NCBI GenBank assembly: GCA_028717785.1
Contig: JAQUND010000039.1
Location: 1 to 12,918 of the forward strand
Source: Candidatus Nanoarchaeia archaeon
GTDB lineage: Archaea > Nanoarchaeota > Nanoarchaeia > SCGC-AAA011-G17 > JAFCDX01
DNA length: 12,918 nucleotides
Reading direction: 5' to 3'
In this document: piece by piece, positions 12,714-12,918 of the stretch
How the letters are laid out: each line of letters begins with the position of its first letter
Numbering within the stretch: the stretch's first letter is position 1
The notes under the pieces: model-generated
Told to the model about the DNA's origin: nothing
The model's input: the letters and a program-made list of their open reading frames with translations, nothing else
Databases searched by the model: none
Made by a program: the position numbers and the translations under genes

Positions 12714-12918
12714 TTTATTTCTAATTCAGTATAATCTCCTTTATTTTCAAATACTAAATGAAGGCTACTTGGATTAGATTTACACTGAATATTATTTTTC
12801 GATTTCATATTATTGATTTTATATGCAGTTATTTCACTATTAATTACCAAATATAAATTTTCTTCTTTTGATTTAATTAATAAAGAAATTTTCTTTTGTA
12901 ATATTGGATCTTTAATTA
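12710..12918 (-). CDS. Partial hypothetical protein, C-terminal part, first visible gene of the pilin-like operon
   Basis: An open frame enters from the window edge and ends with TGA at 12712-12710, giving the last 68 residues. The TGA overlaps the ATG of the 294-residue gene in the ATGA arrangement seen at other junctions of this operon, which supports it as coding. The visible part is hydrophilic and beta-like (ENLYLVINSEITAYKI, then SSLHLVFENKGDYTELEIK) with one cysteine, compatible with the outer domain of a secreted protein. The start, any signal sequence and the true length lie outside the window. Too little remains to name it. Confidence 0.65.
   Translation of the reverse strand, partial: IKDPILQKKISLLIKSKEENLYLVINSEITAYKINNMKSKNNIQCKSNPSSLHLVFENKGDYTELEIK

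Overview
The window looks like a stretch of an AT-rich archaeal genome, most probably from the DPANN group (Woesearchaeota/Pacearchaeota-like). The grounds are an MJ0822-type archaeal S-layer protein, several short secreted or membrane-anchored proteins that begin with the pilin-like 'KAQ'/'KGQ' signature, archaeal TATA boxes about 25-30 nt in front of start codons (leaderless genes), heavy use of AGA for arginine and A/T-ending codons, and very tight gene packing. The taxonomic call rests on gene content and recollection of families; no search was run. No rRNA, tRNA, transposon or CRISPR array is visible, and no gene-free stretch exceeds about 170 bases.

Left part (1-6289). A partial reverse-strand gene (coiled N-terminus plus a DUF4145-like helical domain) is followed by a forward group for DNA-precursor supply: a large adenosylcobalamin-dependent ribonucleotide reductase (nrdJ), a tandem-domain ThyX-type flavin-dependent thymidylate synthase, a trimeric dUTPase (dut) and a single-cluster ferredoxin. 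Together they would turn ribonucleotides into deoxyribonucleotides, hydrolyse dUTP to dUMP and methylate dUMP to dTMP. The ferredoxin is a plausible but unproven electron carrier. A 73-residue cysteine-rich protein of unknown function lies on the opposite strand between nrdJ and thyX. Each gene appears to have its own TATA box, so this looks like a set of monocistronic leaderless genes rather than one operon.

Middle part (6286-10200). Two adjacent membrane-anchored proteins of unknown function on the reverse strand share a motif (F[KR]xNPxxLEN), a cysteine pair and a C-terminal 'LxGI' ending, so they look like tandem paralogues. They follow the S-layer gene, whose mRNA seems to have a structured leader of about 80 nt, a strong Shine-Dalgarno site that moves the start to the second ATG, and a hairpin plus pyrimidine-tract terminator. 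An imperfect 24-bp palindrome lies upstream of its promoter.

Right part (10201-12918). A reverse-strand operon of pilin-like secreted proteins (a partial gene, then 294, 167 and 138 residues) is linked by ATGA stop/start overlaps. Inside it sits a complete AbrB-type antitoxin/PIN-domain toxin pair with its own promoter, operator-like repeats and Shine-Dalgarno site. The toxin gene overlaps the next pilin-like gene, so two surface-protein genes may be expressed from the toxin-antitoxin promoter. This embedded arrangement, the shared 16-bp promoter element and the S-layer control region are the most interesting points in the window.
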